From: Vibrio cincinnatiensis DSM 19608
GTDB taxonomy: Bacteria > Pseudomonadota > Gammaproteobacteria > Enterobacterales > Vibrionaceae
DNA: 64,000 nucleotides
Assembly: GCF_900167345.1 (NCBI RefSeq)
Contig: NZ_FUXB01000004.1
Coordinates: forward strand, 185,880 to 249,879
Reading direction: 5' to 3'
The position numbers and the translations under genes are program-made. Of the stretch, positions 9,088-17,806 are shown piece by piece. The stretch's first letter is position 1; every line of letters starts with the position of its first letter. The notes beneath the pieces were generated by a model. The model made no database searches. It saw only the letters and a program-made list of their open reading frames with translations, and was not told the DNA's origin.

Positions 9088-9867
9088 TTACAACGAGACA
9101 TTAAAAAATCGTGCCAAGAATCCCGGTTCTTGCATATCTTGATTGCTCCCCGTACCTGAATACTGGATCCGAGCATTAGAAATTCGGTTAGAAGCAATGG
9201 TATTTTCCGCATCAATATCGTCAGGTCGAATGGTTCCACTCAGGCGAATATATTCATCTCCCGTGTTCAGCATTAGCCACTTTTCGCCACGAATCACTAA
9301 ATTACCGTTCGCAAGTACATCGATGACTTCAACCGTAATGGAGCCTTTAATACTGTTACTCTGATTTGCCTCTGCACTACCTGAAAATTTATTATTATTC
9401 TTTAAAGCATAGGAAAAATTGTAGTTACCGATGTTGAGTTCTTGCCCACCAACATTGAGGGGATCCATACTCGCGTCATTATTTTTGGATAAATCGGCAT
9501 CAGCACTTTTTGCCGCTTTCGTGCTTTCATTCAAATTAACCGTAATAATGTCACCAATTCCACGCGGTTTTGTATCATCATAAAGACTGGTTGCTCGAGC
9601 AAGATTAAACAAAGACCCTGTCTCTGCGGCATAGTGCTCTGGTTTAGCTTTAGGGTAAATAGGAGCCCATGCAGGATCCCCTGCGACCGGATCCACACGG
9701 TTACGAAGTGCATCCATTAACCCTGAGCTAGAATCCGATGACTTATCCCCTTCAACCGCATCCACTACCGTGGTTCCTTGAATGGTTTCTGCCGTTTCAA
9801 GAGAAGGCTGTAACAAACTGCATCCAGAGAGGAATGTAATAAAAAGTAAACTGAATAGATGTTTCAT
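9088..9867 (-). CDS. flgH: Flagellar L-ring lipoprotein FlgH
   Basis: 259 residues. An outer-membrane lipoprotein that forms the L-ring. The N-terminus [20 protein letters not shown] has a clear lipobox (LSGC, Cys16). The family signatures [19 protein letters not shown] and [25 protein letters not shown] are present, as is the C-terminal [21 protein letters not shown] region. It is cotranscribed with flgG upstream (23-bp gap) and flgI downstream. In vibrios the L-ring is surrounded by the FlgT/FlgO/FlgP structures, whose genes are about 10 kb away. Confidence 0.96.
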   Translation of the reverse strand: MKHLFSLLFITFLSGCSLLQPSLETAETIQGTTVVDAVEGDKSSDSSSGLMDALRNRVDPVAGDPAWAPIYPKAKPEHYAAETGSLFNLARATSLYDDTKPRGIGDIITVNLNESTKAAKSADADLSKNNDASMDPLNVGGQELNIGNYNFSYALKNNNKFSGSAEANQSNSIKGSITVEVIDVLANGNLVIRGEKWLMLNTGDEYIRLSGTIRPDDIDAENTIASNRISNARIQYSGTGSNQDMQEPGFLARFFNVSL

Positions 9868-9890
9868 AACAATGGTCTCTTAGTCAGTCA

Positions 9891-10679
9891 TTAAAGTTGT
9901 TGGTTAACAAAACTCATCATTTTATCGACGGCAGAAATCACTTTTGAGTTCATTTCATAGACTCGTTGAGCTTCTATCATGTTAACCAACTCCTCAGTGA
10001 CATTCACATTGGAGCTTTCTAACATAGACTGGCGAATATTCCCTAATCCATCCAACCCAGGAACCCCTTCTTGCGGGTCACCACTGGCTCCGGTTGGTAA
10101 ATATAAGTTTTGTCCGACCGGCTCAAGCCCCCCCGGATTGATAAAATCGACGGTCGTGATCTGGCCTAACACTTGGTTTTCTTGCTGGCCGCGTAAGCGA
10201 ACAGAAACTTCACCGTCATTACCAACTGTAACGGAAATGGCATCTTCAGGAACCACAATTTCTGGCTGAAGTAGGTAGCCTGAACCTGAAGTCACAATAG
10301 CGCCTTCAGCATTCAGCGTGAACTGACCATTACGGCTATAACCAATATTTCCATCAGGCATTAAGATTTGAAAAAAACCATCACCTTCAATCATCATATC
10401 CAAGCTGTTATTCGTGGTCTGCGCATTACCATTTGTATGCACCTTTTGCGTTGCCACCACTTTTGAGCCCGCCCCCAACATCAAACCACTCGGCAAAGCG
10501 GTATTTTGTGATGACTGGCCACCAGGCTGGTTAATATTTTGATAGAAGAGATCTTCAAAAACAGCTCGGCTCTTTTTAAAACCAACGGTTGAGGCGTTTG
10601 CTAAGTTGTTCGAGATGGTCGCAATGTTAGTTTGCTGCGCATCAAGACCAGTTTTACTTACCCATAATGCAGGTTGCAT
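9891..10679 (-). CDS. flgG: Flagellar distal rod protein FlgG
   Basis: 262 residues, the usual FlgG length. The N-terminal rod motif (about 1-50, QQTNIATISNNLANASTVGFKKSRA) and C-terminal VNMIEAQRVYEMNSKVIS segment are characteristic. It includes the GDPQEGVPGLDGLG insert typical of FlgG. It forms the distal rod passing through the P and L rings. It lies 16 bases after flgF in the same operon. Confidence 0.96.
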   Translation of the reverse strand: MQPALWVSKTGLDAQQTNIATISNNLANASTVGFKKSRAVFEDLFYQNINQPGGQSSQNTALPSGLMLGAGSKVVATQKVHTNGNAQTTNNSLDMMIEGDGFFQILMPDGNIGYSRNGQFTLNAEGAIVTSGSGYLLQPEIVVPEDAISVTVGNDGEVSVRLRGQQENQVLGQITTVDFINPGGLEPVGQNLYLPTGASGDPQEGVPGLDGLGNIRQSMLESSNVNVTEELVNMIEAQRVYEMNSKVISAVDKMMSFVNQQL

Positions 10680-10695
10680 ATTGAACTCCTCTCAC

Positions 10696-11445
10696 TTAGC
10701 TCATACGAAGCAGAGAGTCAGATGACTTATCCATCTCTTCTGCGGTACTCATCATTTTGACTTGCATTTCAAACTGACGTTGTAAATCGATCAAACTGGT
10801 CATTTCACCAACAGCATTCACATTACTTCCTTCAAGGGCTCCCGTAAGAATTTTTACGCTAGCCTCTGCTTCATATTCGGTGTTCGCATCTTTAGATCTA
10901 AATAATCCATTAATATCTTTAAAAAGTGATTGATTGTCTGGACGAACCAACTTAATACGATCCACGATTTCCATCGCTTCAGCAGGAGCACCTTGCGGGC
11001 GAACCGAAATCGTACCATCGTTACCAATTTCAACCTTATTTAAAGGAATCGGTAACGTAATCGGCGCTCCGGTTTCACCGAGAACGAGATGGCCATTACC
11101 ATTGAGTAATAAACCATTTTCATCAATGCGTAGATTGCCGTTGCGGGTCAAACCTTCTTTACCCGTTTTATCCAATACCGAAATCCAACCATCACCTTGA
11201 ATGGTGATATCCAGATCCCGACCGGTAGTGATCACACTGCCTTGATCAAAACGGTTTCCTGGCCGCTCAGTCATACTGAACACTCGGCTAGGAAGCCCTT
11301 CTCCATAAGCCTGCATTGAGCGAGCCTGCTCTAAATCGGCACGAAATCCCGTCGTACTTACGTTAGCGAGGTTGTTTGCTCTTAGCTGCATCGCCTGCAT
11401 ATTTTGCTTGGCGCCACTCATGGCAAGAAACAGTGCGCGATCCAT
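10696..11445 (-). CDS. flgF: Flagellar proximal rod protein FlgF
   Basis: 249 residues with the flagellar basal-body rod fold. The N-terminal motif AMQLRANNLANVSTTGFRADLEQ and the C-terminal MTSLIDLQRQFEMQVKMMSTAEE fit FlgF. It is the first gene after a perfect sigma-54 promoter and downstream of a terminator-like hairpin after flgE, so it heads a flgFGHIJ unit distinct from flgBCDE. It forms part of the proximal rod with FlgB and FlgC. Confidence 0.95.
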   Translation of the reverse strand: MDRALFLAMSGAKQNMQAMQLRANNLANVSTTGFRADLEQARSMQAYGEGLPSRVFSMTERPGNRFDQGSVITTGRDLDITIQGDGWISVLDKTGKEGLTRNGNLRIDENGLLLNGNGHLVLGETGAPITLPIPLNKVEIGNDGTISVRPQGAPAEAMEIVDRIKLVRPDNQSLFKDINGLFRSKDANTEYEAEASVKILTGALEGSNVNAVGEMTSLIDLQRQFEMQVKMMSTAEEMDKSSDSLLRMS

Positions 11446-11480
11446 TTGGTGTTCTCCACAATCATCAATGACTAACAGAT

Positions 11481-11498
11481 AAGCAATTGACGTGCCAA
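11481..11498 (-). promoter_or_regulatory. Sigma-54 promoter of flgFGHIJ
   Basis: On minus: TTGGCACGTCAATTGCTT, an exact match to TGGCAC-N5-TTGCW. The predicted start point near 11471 is about 25 bases before the flgF ATG. It is the best sigma-54 element in the window. Confidence 0.88.
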
Positions 11499-11595
11499 TA
11501 TATCAAATGATTAATAATCAATAAGTTACTGTAAATGCGACGACCATGCGGCAAACCGGCAATAGGGGAGAAAAACGGAAAGGAGGAAAAGAGGA

Positions 11596-11631
11596 GAAAG
11601 AAAACTCGAACCAGCCATTGCCAGTTCGAGT
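11596..11631 (-). terminator. Intrinsic terminator between flgE and flgF
   Basis: On minus ACTCGAAC (11631-11624) pairs with GTTCGAGT (11611-11604) across a 12-base loop and is followed by TTTCTTTC. It lies about 40 bases after the flgE stop codon and upstream of the flgF sigma-54 promoter, so it ends the flgBCDE transcript. Confidence 0.75.
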
Positions 11632-11667
11632 GGTTAAAGCCATTTATCGATGACTTGAAGAAATCGA

Positions 11668-12972
11668 TTAACGAATTTGTAAGATATTCTGCTGTAGCTG
11701 GCTATGCACTTCTAGCGCTCGGGAGTTTGCTTGGAAATTCCGTTGAGCGGAAATAAGATCAACAAGCTCTTGAGTCATATCAATATTCGATTGTTCCAGA
11801 ACGCCATTACTGATGGTACCAAATGAACCTTTACTGGATTCACCCCAGATTTTCACCCCAGACTGTTGAGTCGCATCCCACTGGGTGCCACCTTTTTTAT
11901 CCAGCCCTTGCTCATTGGCTACGCGAACCATAGCGACACGACCTAAAGTGACGTTCTGCCCATTTGAATACGTGGCTAGAACACTACCGTATTCATCAAA
12001 ATCAATCTTAGTTAAGAACCCTGTGGTGGCCCCATCTTGATCAAATTTGGTTAATTCAAAAGGTGCGGCAAATTGCGTCGCGCCATTTAAGTCAAAGGAT
12101 AAAGTTTGGCTACCATCAGCGCCATTTAAATCAATGGGGTTGTCACCTTCACCCAGTGGTGAAGAAACTATCGGTTGCCCACTATTCAGGCTTGCTAACG
12201 TACCATCATTATTAAAACGCAAGGTATGACCAACATGCCCAGAAGGCGAGGTAGCATCACCATTCACAATATTGATCGGCTTCTCACCGGTTTTATCCGT
12301 CACCGTGTAATACGTATTCCACTTATTATTCTCATTTTGATCTTTCAAATAATAAGTCGTTAATTTATATGGCTGCCCCATTGAGTCATAAATGGTTGAG
12401 GACGTAGTTCGGTTATAAGTATCTGGATTACTGAAATCAAACAAATTAGGATCTTTTAGATCCCCATTCGCCGGAAGGTTTGCTGATATTTCGATGCTAG
12501 ATGTCTGTTTAGGTTTACCAAATTGTGCGGGAATGTTGATAGGCTTCGGCTCATAAGAAAGCACTTCCCCATTATCGGCATTCACTTCATAACCTAATAA
12601 GAATTGATCATTCGACGTCACCATGTAGTTGTTTTTATCTAGATGGAAAGCACCATTACGTGTCAATTCGTTTTGTTGAGGGATAAGACGATCTTTAGCA
12701 ACAGCAAAAAAACCCGTACCCGCAATACGCAAATCCATAGGGTTATTCGTGTAGATACTAGAACCTTCATGAAACTGCTGAGCAACTTTGTTCGCTTGAA
12801 CACCTTGCCCCGGCGTGGTCTTCGAGTTAGTAAATAGGGATGTAGAATACACATCCCCAAACTCAGCTCTAGACTCTTTAAAGCCGTAGGTATTGGCGTT
12901 CGCAATGTTATTACTGGTGGTATTAAGATCTAACTGAGCGGCAGATAAACCACTAAGAGATATATATGACAT
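11668..12972 (-). CDS. flgE: Flagellar hook protein FlgE
   Basis: 434 residues forming the hook. The N-terminal motif SAAQLDLNTTSNNIANANTYGF and C-terminal LVDLISAQRNFQANSRALEVHS segment are typical of rod/hook proteins. The central part carries the FlgE D1/D2 domains, including the TRNGAFHLDKNNYMV segment. It follows flgD, its capping protein, by 28 bases. It is a little longer than E. coli FlgE (402). No truncation is seen. Confidence 0.96.
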   Translation of the reverse strand: MSYISLSGLSAAQLDLNTTSNNIANANTYGFKESRAEFGDVYSTSLFTNSKTTPGQGVQANKVAQQFHEGSSIYTNNPMDLRIAGTGFFAVAKDRLIPQQNELTRNGAFHLDKNNYMVTSNDQFLLGYEVNADNGEVLSYEPKPINIPAQFGKPKQTSSIEISANLPANGDLKDPNLFDFSNPDTYNRTTSSTIYDSMGQPYKLTTYYLKDQNENNKWNTYYTVTDKTGEKPINIVNGDATSPSGHVGHTLRFNNDGTLASLNSGQPIVSSPLGEGDNPIDLNGADGSQTLSFDLNGATQFAAPFELTKFDQDGATTGFLTKIDFDEYGSVLATYSNGQNVTLGRVAMVRVANEQGLDKKGGTQWDATQQSGVKIWGESSKGSFGTISNGVLEQSNIDMTQELVDLISAQRNFQANSRALEVHSQLQQNILQIR

Positions 12973-13000
12973 GACAAATTCTCCTATCTAGCTAGCATGG

Positions 13001-13705
13001 TTATGCTTTGCCAACTTCTAGTACTTCAGCAAGTCGCACTGGTGATTCAAAACCAGCCAGATTGAGCAGTACGTTACCATCGCCTTTACCAAGAAGGACA
13101 CTGTTGACATTGGCATACGTTGACACGCCAAATTCAGTATTCTGTCCATCCAGTAAACCCGATGCTTTAACTCTGTATTTTCCATCCGGCAAAGGATTAC
13201 CGTTTTCATCATTGCCGTCCCATTCAACACGGTTATCACCACCGAGTTTAGAGCCGACATTAAAGGTACGAACCAGTTGACCAGCTTCATTCTCAATTCG
13301 CACAAAGAGATTCTCTATTGATTGAGGAAGCTTCACCATTGCCGCCATAGTACTCCCGGTTTTTATGCCAGCTGCACCAGGAATCAGCACATCACGACCA
13401 ACAAGTGATGAAGCCTGTAAGGCTTGGTTTGAGGTCATTGAAGAGTTAAGACTTTCAAACTGATCATTCATTTTTCCAATACCATCCACCGTCGCAAAGG
13501 ATGCCATCTGAGCGATCATTTGGTCATTACTGACTGGTTTGAATGGATCTTGTTGTGCCAATTGTTTTGTTAACAAAGAAAGAAAATCTTCTTGTTTAAG
13601 ATCTTGCTTTCCTGTTGTCTCAGCGGTTTTCTTCTGCTCTTGAAGCGCTTTGAGTTGGTCGACATAGGACAATCCGCTTTGACCAATATTATTGATTCCG
13701 GCCAT
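13001..13705 (-). CDS. flgD: Hook-capping protein FlgD
   Basis: 234 residues. It is the scaffold needed to assemble FlgE subunits and is discarded afterwards. The N-terminal region has the conserved QEDFLSLLTKQLAQQDPFKP and DQMIAQMASFATVDGI signatures (about 40-80). The C-terminal half has the FlgD Ig/Tudor-like fold with WDGNDENGNPLPDGKYRV. It lies between flgC and flgE. Confidence 0.96.
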   Translation of the reverse strand: MAGINNIGQSGLSYVDQLKALQEQKKTAETTGKQDLKQEDFLSLLTKQLAQQDPFKPVSNDQMIAQMASFATVDGIGKMNDQFESLNSSMTSNQALQASSLVGRDVLIPGAAGIKTGSTMAAMVKLPQSIENLFVRIENEAGQLVRTFNVGSKLGGDNRVEWDGNDENGNPLPDGKYRVKASGLLDGQNTEFGVSTYANVNSVLLGKGDGNVLLNLAGFESPVRLAEVLEVGKA

Positions 13706-13721
13706 CTGCTACCTCCTACCC

Positions 13722-14138
13722 TTATTGACCCATCTGCAACGTGCGCAGCAGCATTTGTTTACTTGCATCCGCGACTTGCACATTCGTTTGGTATGAACGA
13801 GAAGCAGAAATCATATTGGCCATTTCTTCCATGACATTGACATTCGGTTTGTAGATATAGCCTTCATCATTTGCCAAAGGATGGTCTGGATTAAATTCTG
13901 CCGTAAGTGGTTTATCGCTCTCCACAATACCTAATACTTTTACAGGAATATTGGGATCACGGTGGTAACGAGCTTTACTGAGTTCAGCACCAAACACGGC
14001 GTGTCTGGCTTTGTACGTTTCTTTCGCTGAACTACTGATACTGTCTGCATTAGCCAAGTTACTTGAGGTTGTATTTAGACGAACAGATTCAGCACTCATG
14101 GCAGAACCAGTCACATTGAATACATTAAATAAGCTCAT
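13722..14138 (-). CDS. flgC: Flagellar proximal rod protein FlgC
   Basis: 138 residues, the usual FlgC length. The N-terminal rod motif VRLNTTSSNLANADSIS and the C-terminal EMANMISASRSYQTNVQVAD are both characteristic. The ATG immediately follows the flgB stop codon, so the two are translationally linked. It builds the proximal rod with FlgB and FlgF. Confidence 0.97.
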   Translation of the reverse strand: MSLFNVFNVTGSAMSAESVRLNTTSSNLANADSISSSAKETYKARHAVFGAELSKARYHRDPNIPVKVLGIVESDKPLTAEFNPDHPLANDEGYIYKPNVNVMEEMANMISASRSYQTNVQVADASKQMLLRTLQMGQ

Positions 14139-14537
14139 CTAGTTACCTCCCGTAATTGCTTTTGTTAAGTTCTTAAACTTACTTCCTAAGAAGTCTAGAG
14201 ACGCTTGATGACGTAACTGGTTTTGCATAAATAAATTACGCTCCAAATCCACATCCACCGTATTGCCATCTCCTGTATCCGGTTGAGTCGGCGTGCGGTA
14301 AAGCATTTCCCCTGTGACTGTCTTTGAGGCAGGAATATGCCGACCATCCGTTCGGCTAAGACTAATACTTGCCCCTGAACTTGCCGCTTGCAATGCCCGT
14401 TTAAAATCCATTCCTTTTGCTTTAAAGCCTGGAGTATTGGCTTGAGCAATGTTGGTCGAGATGACCTCAGCATTACGCTCACGCACACCAACAGTGTGTT
14501 GGTGAATACCGAGTGCTTTATCAAAAGAAATAGACAT
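14139..14537 (-). CDS. flgB: Flagellar proximal rod protein FlgB
   Basis: 132 residues. The rod motif RNAEVISTNIAQANTPGFKA (about 20-40) and the C-terminal NQLRHQASLDFLGSKFKNL fit FlgB. The ribosome-binding site GAGG lies five bases before the ATG. It is the first gene of flgBCDE, behind a sigma-54 element at 14580-14596. Confidence 0.96.
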   Translation of the reverse strand: MSISFDKALGIHQHTVGVRERNAEVISTNIAQANTPGFKAKGMDFKRALQAASSGASISLSRTDGRHIPASKTVTGEMLYRTPTQPDTGDGNTVDVDLERNLFMQNQLRHQASLDFLGSKFKNLTKAITGGN

Positions 14538-14579
14538 GTTTGCCTCTTTACTAAGAACTGACTGTTACCGAATAGATAA

Positions 14580-14596
14580 AGCAATTAACATACCAA
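14580..14596 (-). promoter_or_regulatory. Sigma-54 promoter of flgBCDE
   Basis: On minus: TTGGTATGTTAATTGCT, GG-N10-GC with a perfect TTGCT -12 box and TGGTA at -24. The predicted start point lies about 30 bases upstream of flgB. Confidence 0.75.
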
Positions 14597-14707
14597 CTTT
14601 GGAAGTTATCGCCTCACGAATACTCATATCGACCAGAAGAGCCAAATATGCGTTTCTGTAATGAAAACCTTAAGGCAAAATTTAGACCAGATGATCGAGA
14701 AAGGAAG

Positions 14708-14737
14708 GGGAAGAAAACCCGGAACACGTCCGGGTTT
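14708..14737 (-). terminator. Intrinsic terminator of cheV-cheR
   Basis: On minus AAACCCGGA (14737-14729 region) pairs with TCCGGGTTT (14723-14715) across a 5-base loop and runs into TTTTCTTCC. It sits a few bases after the cheR stop codon and separates the chemotaxis pair from flgB. Confidence 0.85.
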
Positions 14738-14740
14738 ACA

Positions 14741-15568
14741 TTATTTCAATTTGTAGATGATGCCAGGGTTACAACGCACCATATCAAATTTATCCGTCAA
14801 CCCCGTCAATGACTCCGAGGCACCAAGCAATAAATACCCTCCCGGATTTAAGCTGTTCGCCATTTGGTTAAGCACCTTCGCTTTCATATCGGGAGAGAAG
14901 TAAATCAGCACATTGCGACAAAATATAATGTCAAACTTACCCAGCAATGCATAACTTTCCATCAAGTTCTGAGGACGGAAATTCACCAAACGCTTGACGT
15001 TATCTTTTACTCTCATACGCCCATCCCCGACTTCCTCAAAGAAAGCACGACGACGTTCCGGTGAGAGCCCTCTTCCTAACGCTAAATTATCATAAATACC
15101 TGCACGACACATATCCAACATACTATTGGATATGTCTGTGGCTGTAATCGAAACGCTTGGCAACATTCCTGGTCGTTTTTGCTGGACTTCAAGGATGGTC
15201 ATCGCCATTGAATAAGGCTCTTGGCCGGAGGAACTGGCCGCAGACCAAATTTTAATGGGACGTTTATTCTTTGCCATTTCAGGCAATAAACGTTCCGCTA
15301 ATACCGTAAAAGGATAAGTATCACGAAACCATAACGTTTCATTGGTTGTCATGGCATCAACGGCAGCAACACGTAACTCTCGATTTCGCCCTGTCACAAC
15401 ATCACGTAGCAGATCTGAAAGAGAGCTTAACTTAAATTTGGTCACGAGTGGGCTAAGGCGACTTCTCACCAAATATTGCTTACTGTCTCCCAGTACAATA
15501 CCGCACTGGGATTCTAAAAACCGACAAAAATCACGATACTCTTGATCGCTGATAGTAATAGCAGTCAT
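14741..15568 (-). CDS. cheR: Chemotaxis protein methyltransferase CheR
   Basis: 275 residues. It methylates glutamates on chemoreceptors using S-adenosylmethionine. The N-terminal CheR helical domain (about 1-80) is followed by a Rossmann methyltransferase domain. Motifs are NETLWFRD, the SAM site SAASSSGQEPYSMAM (about 120-135) and FDIIFCRNVLIYF. It lies 10 bases downstream of cheV. This pair next to flgB is a standard Vibrio arrangement. V. cholerae has several cheR genes, and this position corresponds to the one in the polar flagellar cluster. Confidence 0.95.
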   Translation of the reverse strand: MTAITISDQEYRDFCRFLESQCGIVLGDSKQYLVRSRLSPLVTKFKLSSLSDLLRDVVTGRNRELRVAAVDAMTTNETLWFRDTYPFTVLAERLLPEMAKNKRPIKIWSAASSSGQEPYSMAMTILEVQQKRPGMLPSVSITATDISNSMLDMCRAGIYDNLALGRGLSPERRRAFFEEVGDGRMRVKDNVKRLVNFRPQNLMESYALLGKFDIIFCRNVLIYFSPDMKAKVLNQMANSLNPGGYLLLGASESLTGLTDKFDMVRCNPGIIYKLK

Positions 15569-15578
15569 TCAGTTCTCT

Positions 15579-16505
15579 TTATTCTACTAGTGCAGCTTTC
15601 ACCGCATTCCCCAGTTCATCAGGATTAAATTTAGCAATGAAGTTATTCGCTCCAACCCTTTCGACCATCGCTTGGTTAAAGACTCCACTCAATGATGAAT
15701 GAAGAATTACATAAAGGTTTTTCAAATCATTATGACGACGAATTTCTGCCGTTAATGTGTAACCATCCATTTCAGGCATTTCAATATCAGAAATGACTAA
15801 ACAGATTTGCTCATAAATACTGCCTTCTTTCGCCATACTAAGCAGCTTCTCATACGCATCTTTACCGTCTTTGGTTAAGATACATTCAAAACCAATCGAC
15901 TCTATCGCTCTTTGCACTTGTTTGCGAGCAACACTGGAATCGTCTGCAATGAGAATTCGGCGAACAATTTGTTTCTCTTGTTCCGCTTGAGCTATCTCTT
16001 CCCCAATGCTCGCATCCATCGTTTCATTAACTGGCGCGATTTCTGCTAGAATTTTTTCAACATCGAGAATTTCGACTAATTCATTATCAATATTCGTCAC
16101 CGCAGTCAGGTAGTTGCCTTTCCCAGCCGCTTCAGGAGGGGGTAAGACCGCCTCCCAATGCATATTAACAATACGTTCGACAGCGCTGACTAAAAAAGCC
16201 TGGATGGTTCGGTTGAATTCAGCAATAACGACAAAGCTTTTATCGATGTCAACGGTTGGACGACCACCTACCGCCAGGCTGAGGTCAATCACAGAAACGG
16301 TTTGACCTCGAATATGGGCCACTCCCTTCACCAAACGGTGTAAGTTAGGCATGGCAGTAAGCTTAGGGCATTGGAGAACCTCTTTAACCTTAAAGACGTT
16401 AATACCATAACGCTGACGCCCGTTAAGACGGAAAGTCAGTAGTTCCATTCGGTTTTGACCGACAAGTTGCGTACGTTGATTCACAGAATCAAGAATACCC
16501 GTCAT
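15579..16505 (-). CDS. cheV: Chemotaxis coupling/response-regulator protein CheV
   Basis: 308 residues in two domains. The N-terminal CheW-like domain (about 15-160, including the NVFKVKEVLQCP and IRGQTVSVIDLS motifs) couples receptors to CheA. The C-terminal receiver domain (about 175-305) has ILIADDSSVARKQ and the phosphoacceptor Asp in VISDIEMPEMDG. It probably tunes receptor-kinase coupling. A sigma-28-type promoter lies about 155 bp upstream, inside the divergent gene flgA. Confidence 0.96.
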   Translation of the reverse strand: MTGILDSVNQRTQLVGQNRMELLTFRLNGRQRYGINVFKVKEVLQCPKLTAMPNLHRLVKGVAHIRGQTVSVIDLSLAVGGRPTVDIDKSFVVIAEFNRTIQAFLVSAVERIVNMHWEAVLPPPEAAGKGNYLTAVTNIDNELVEILDVEKILAEIAPVNETMDASIGEEIAQAEQEKQIVRRILIADDSSVARKQVQRAIESIGFECILTKDGKDAYEKLLSMAKEGSIYEQICLVISDIEMPEMDGYTLTAEIRRHNDLKNLYVILHSSLSGVFNQAMVERVGANNFIAKFNPDELGNAVKAALVE

Positions 16506-16585
16506 AAGCTCATCTCCATCTCAAACTTTTTACAAGGAAAAGTGATAGTCTAAATCAGGCAACAAAGAAACTAGAGAAGCGAACT

Positions 16586-17329
16586 ATGTTTTCGAAAACC
16601 CGTTTATATTTATATATCACTGTTAAGTGTAGAGCTTTCTACCACTTTTTTTATAACTCTATCGGCTTTTTATTGTTTTTCTTTAGCCTTTCTACATTCT
16701 CCGCCACTTTAGAACAGATAGAGCAGATTCAACAAGCTGCTCAAAATCATGTTATCAATACGGTAGATAAGCCACCAGGTGGAGAATTGGTTGTTAATGC
16801 AGCCAACATAGATGAACGTATTTTTGCGACCGATTGCCCTGAGGAATTATACACCTCATCCTCATCTTACAACGGTTCTGCCAGTAATATTACGGTTCTT
16901 GTCGAATGTCCAGCCGATGGTTGGCGAGTGTATGTTCCCGTCAGACTGACGATTACCGTCCCCATGGTCACCACCGCTAACGCGCTCTCACGCGGCCAAA
17001 TAATCACAGAACATGATGTTACTATTAGTATGGTAGATCTGCTACGCTTTAGACGGCAAGGATTTTCCTCACAAGATATGGTTATTGGGGCAAAAACAAA
17101 GAAAAACCTACAACTAGGGGATGTAATTAACCACAATGATATATGCGTGGTTTGCCGTAATGAAAGCGTGTTGATCCGAGCCGGAAGTAATGGGATGAAC
17201 ATCACAACTAAAGGAACGGCACTTTCTGATGGGAACTTAGGTGAACAGATAAAAGTGAAAAATGAACGTTCAAACCGTATAATCGATGCACAAGTCATCG
17301 GCATGGGTGAAGTTGCCGTTCGATTTTAA
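16586..17329 (+). CDS. flgA: P-ring assembly chaperone FlgA
   Basis: 247 residues. A periplasmic chaperone for FlgI P-ring assembly. The N-terminus has a long basic/aromatic stretch, then a hydrophobic core ending in SLSTFSATLEQ, consistent with a signal peptide with an extended n-region. The C-terminal SAF domain (about 115-245) has NALSRGQIITEHDVTISM and VLIRAGSNGMNITTKGTALSDG. It is transcribed away from cheV with an 80-bp gap and stands upstream of flgM. The upstream ribosome-binding site is weak. Confidence 0.93.
   Translation: MFSKTRLYLYITVKCRAFYHFFYNSIGFLLFFFSLSTFSATLEQIEQIQQAAQNHVINTVDKPPGGELVVNAANIDERIFATDCPEELYTSSSSYNGSASNITVLVECPADGWRVYVPVRLTITVPMVTTANALSRGQIITEHDVTISMVDLLRFRRQGFSSQDMVIGAKTKKNLQLGDVINHNDICVVCRNESVLIRAGSNGMNITTKGTALSDGNLGEQIKVKNERSNRIIDAQVIGMGEVAVRF
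16659..16685 (-). promoter_or_regulatory. Sigma-28 promoter of cheV-cheR inside flgA
   Basis: On minus TAAA (16685-16682), exactly 15 bases, then GCCGATAG (16666-16659). This is one base from the canonical sigma-28 consensus. It points at cheV and lies within the first 35 codons of the divergent flgA gene. The predicted cheV leader is about 145 bases and antisense to the flgA start. Confidence 0.7.
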
Positions 17330-17384
17330 CCGTATACTCACAAGCTAACGGGTAAATAATTTGCCTTATGCTGAAATAAAGTAC

Positions 17385-17411
17385 TAAAGTTTCATCCTAA
17401 TTCGTCGATAT
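17385..17411 (+). promoter_or_regulatory. Sigma-28 promoter of flgMN
   Basis: TAAA (17385-17388), 15 bases, then GTCGATAT (17404-17411), six of eight matches to GCCGATAA. The start point would be near 17418, about 30 bases before the flgM ATG. FliA-driven expression of its own anti-sigma factor is the known feedback. Confidence 0.7.
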
Positions 17412-17447
17412 TGACGGTACACGTTGATCATTTTTAAAGGCTCTTTT

Positions 17448-17771
17448 ATGGCAGGTATTGATAATATACGTTCAGGTCATTCGCTAACGACAACCAGTCG
17501 TGCACCTGCTCGTTCAGATACAAACTCAACATCATCCAGCTCGGCCAATACAGCCCGAGCAAGTATGACCCCACAGCAAGACGCGGTTTCACTCAGTACT
17601 CAAAGCAAAGCGATTGGCGAGATGCATAATGAAATGGCCGCCACTCCTAGCTTTGACAGTGCAAAGGTTGCGGCGATTAAAGAGGCAATCGCTAACGGTT
17701 CCTATGTGGTCGACCCAGAAAAGCTGGCGGACAACATAATGAAATTTGAACAGGAGCTCGGTGGCTTTTAA
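17448..17771 (+). CDS. flgM: Anti-sigma-28 factor FlgM
   Basis: 107 residues. FlgM binds FliA until the hook is complete and is then exported (in Vibrio through the sheathed flagellum). The N-terminal half is Ser/Thr-rich and probably disordered. The C-terminal sigma-binding part (about 60-105) has SFDSAKVAAIKEAIANGSYVV and PEKLADNIMKFEQEL. The frame opens at 17424, but AAAGG lies seven bases before the ATG at 17448 and the sigma-28 start point would leave no leader for the earlier codon. flgN follows after 35 bases. Confidence 0.95.
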   Translation: MAGIDNIRSGHSLTTTSRAPARSDTNSTSSSSANTARASMTPQQDAVSLSTQSKAIGEMHNEMAATPSFDSAKVAAIKEAIANGSYVVDPEKLADNIMKFEQELGGF

Positions 17772-17806
17772 CAACTTATCCATAAGCGATTAAAGGTGAG
17801 TGACTC

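Noticed and set aside
16867..17304. 145-codon open frame antisense to flgA
   Set aside because: Shadow of the flgA reading frame without a ribosome-binding site or recognisable domains.
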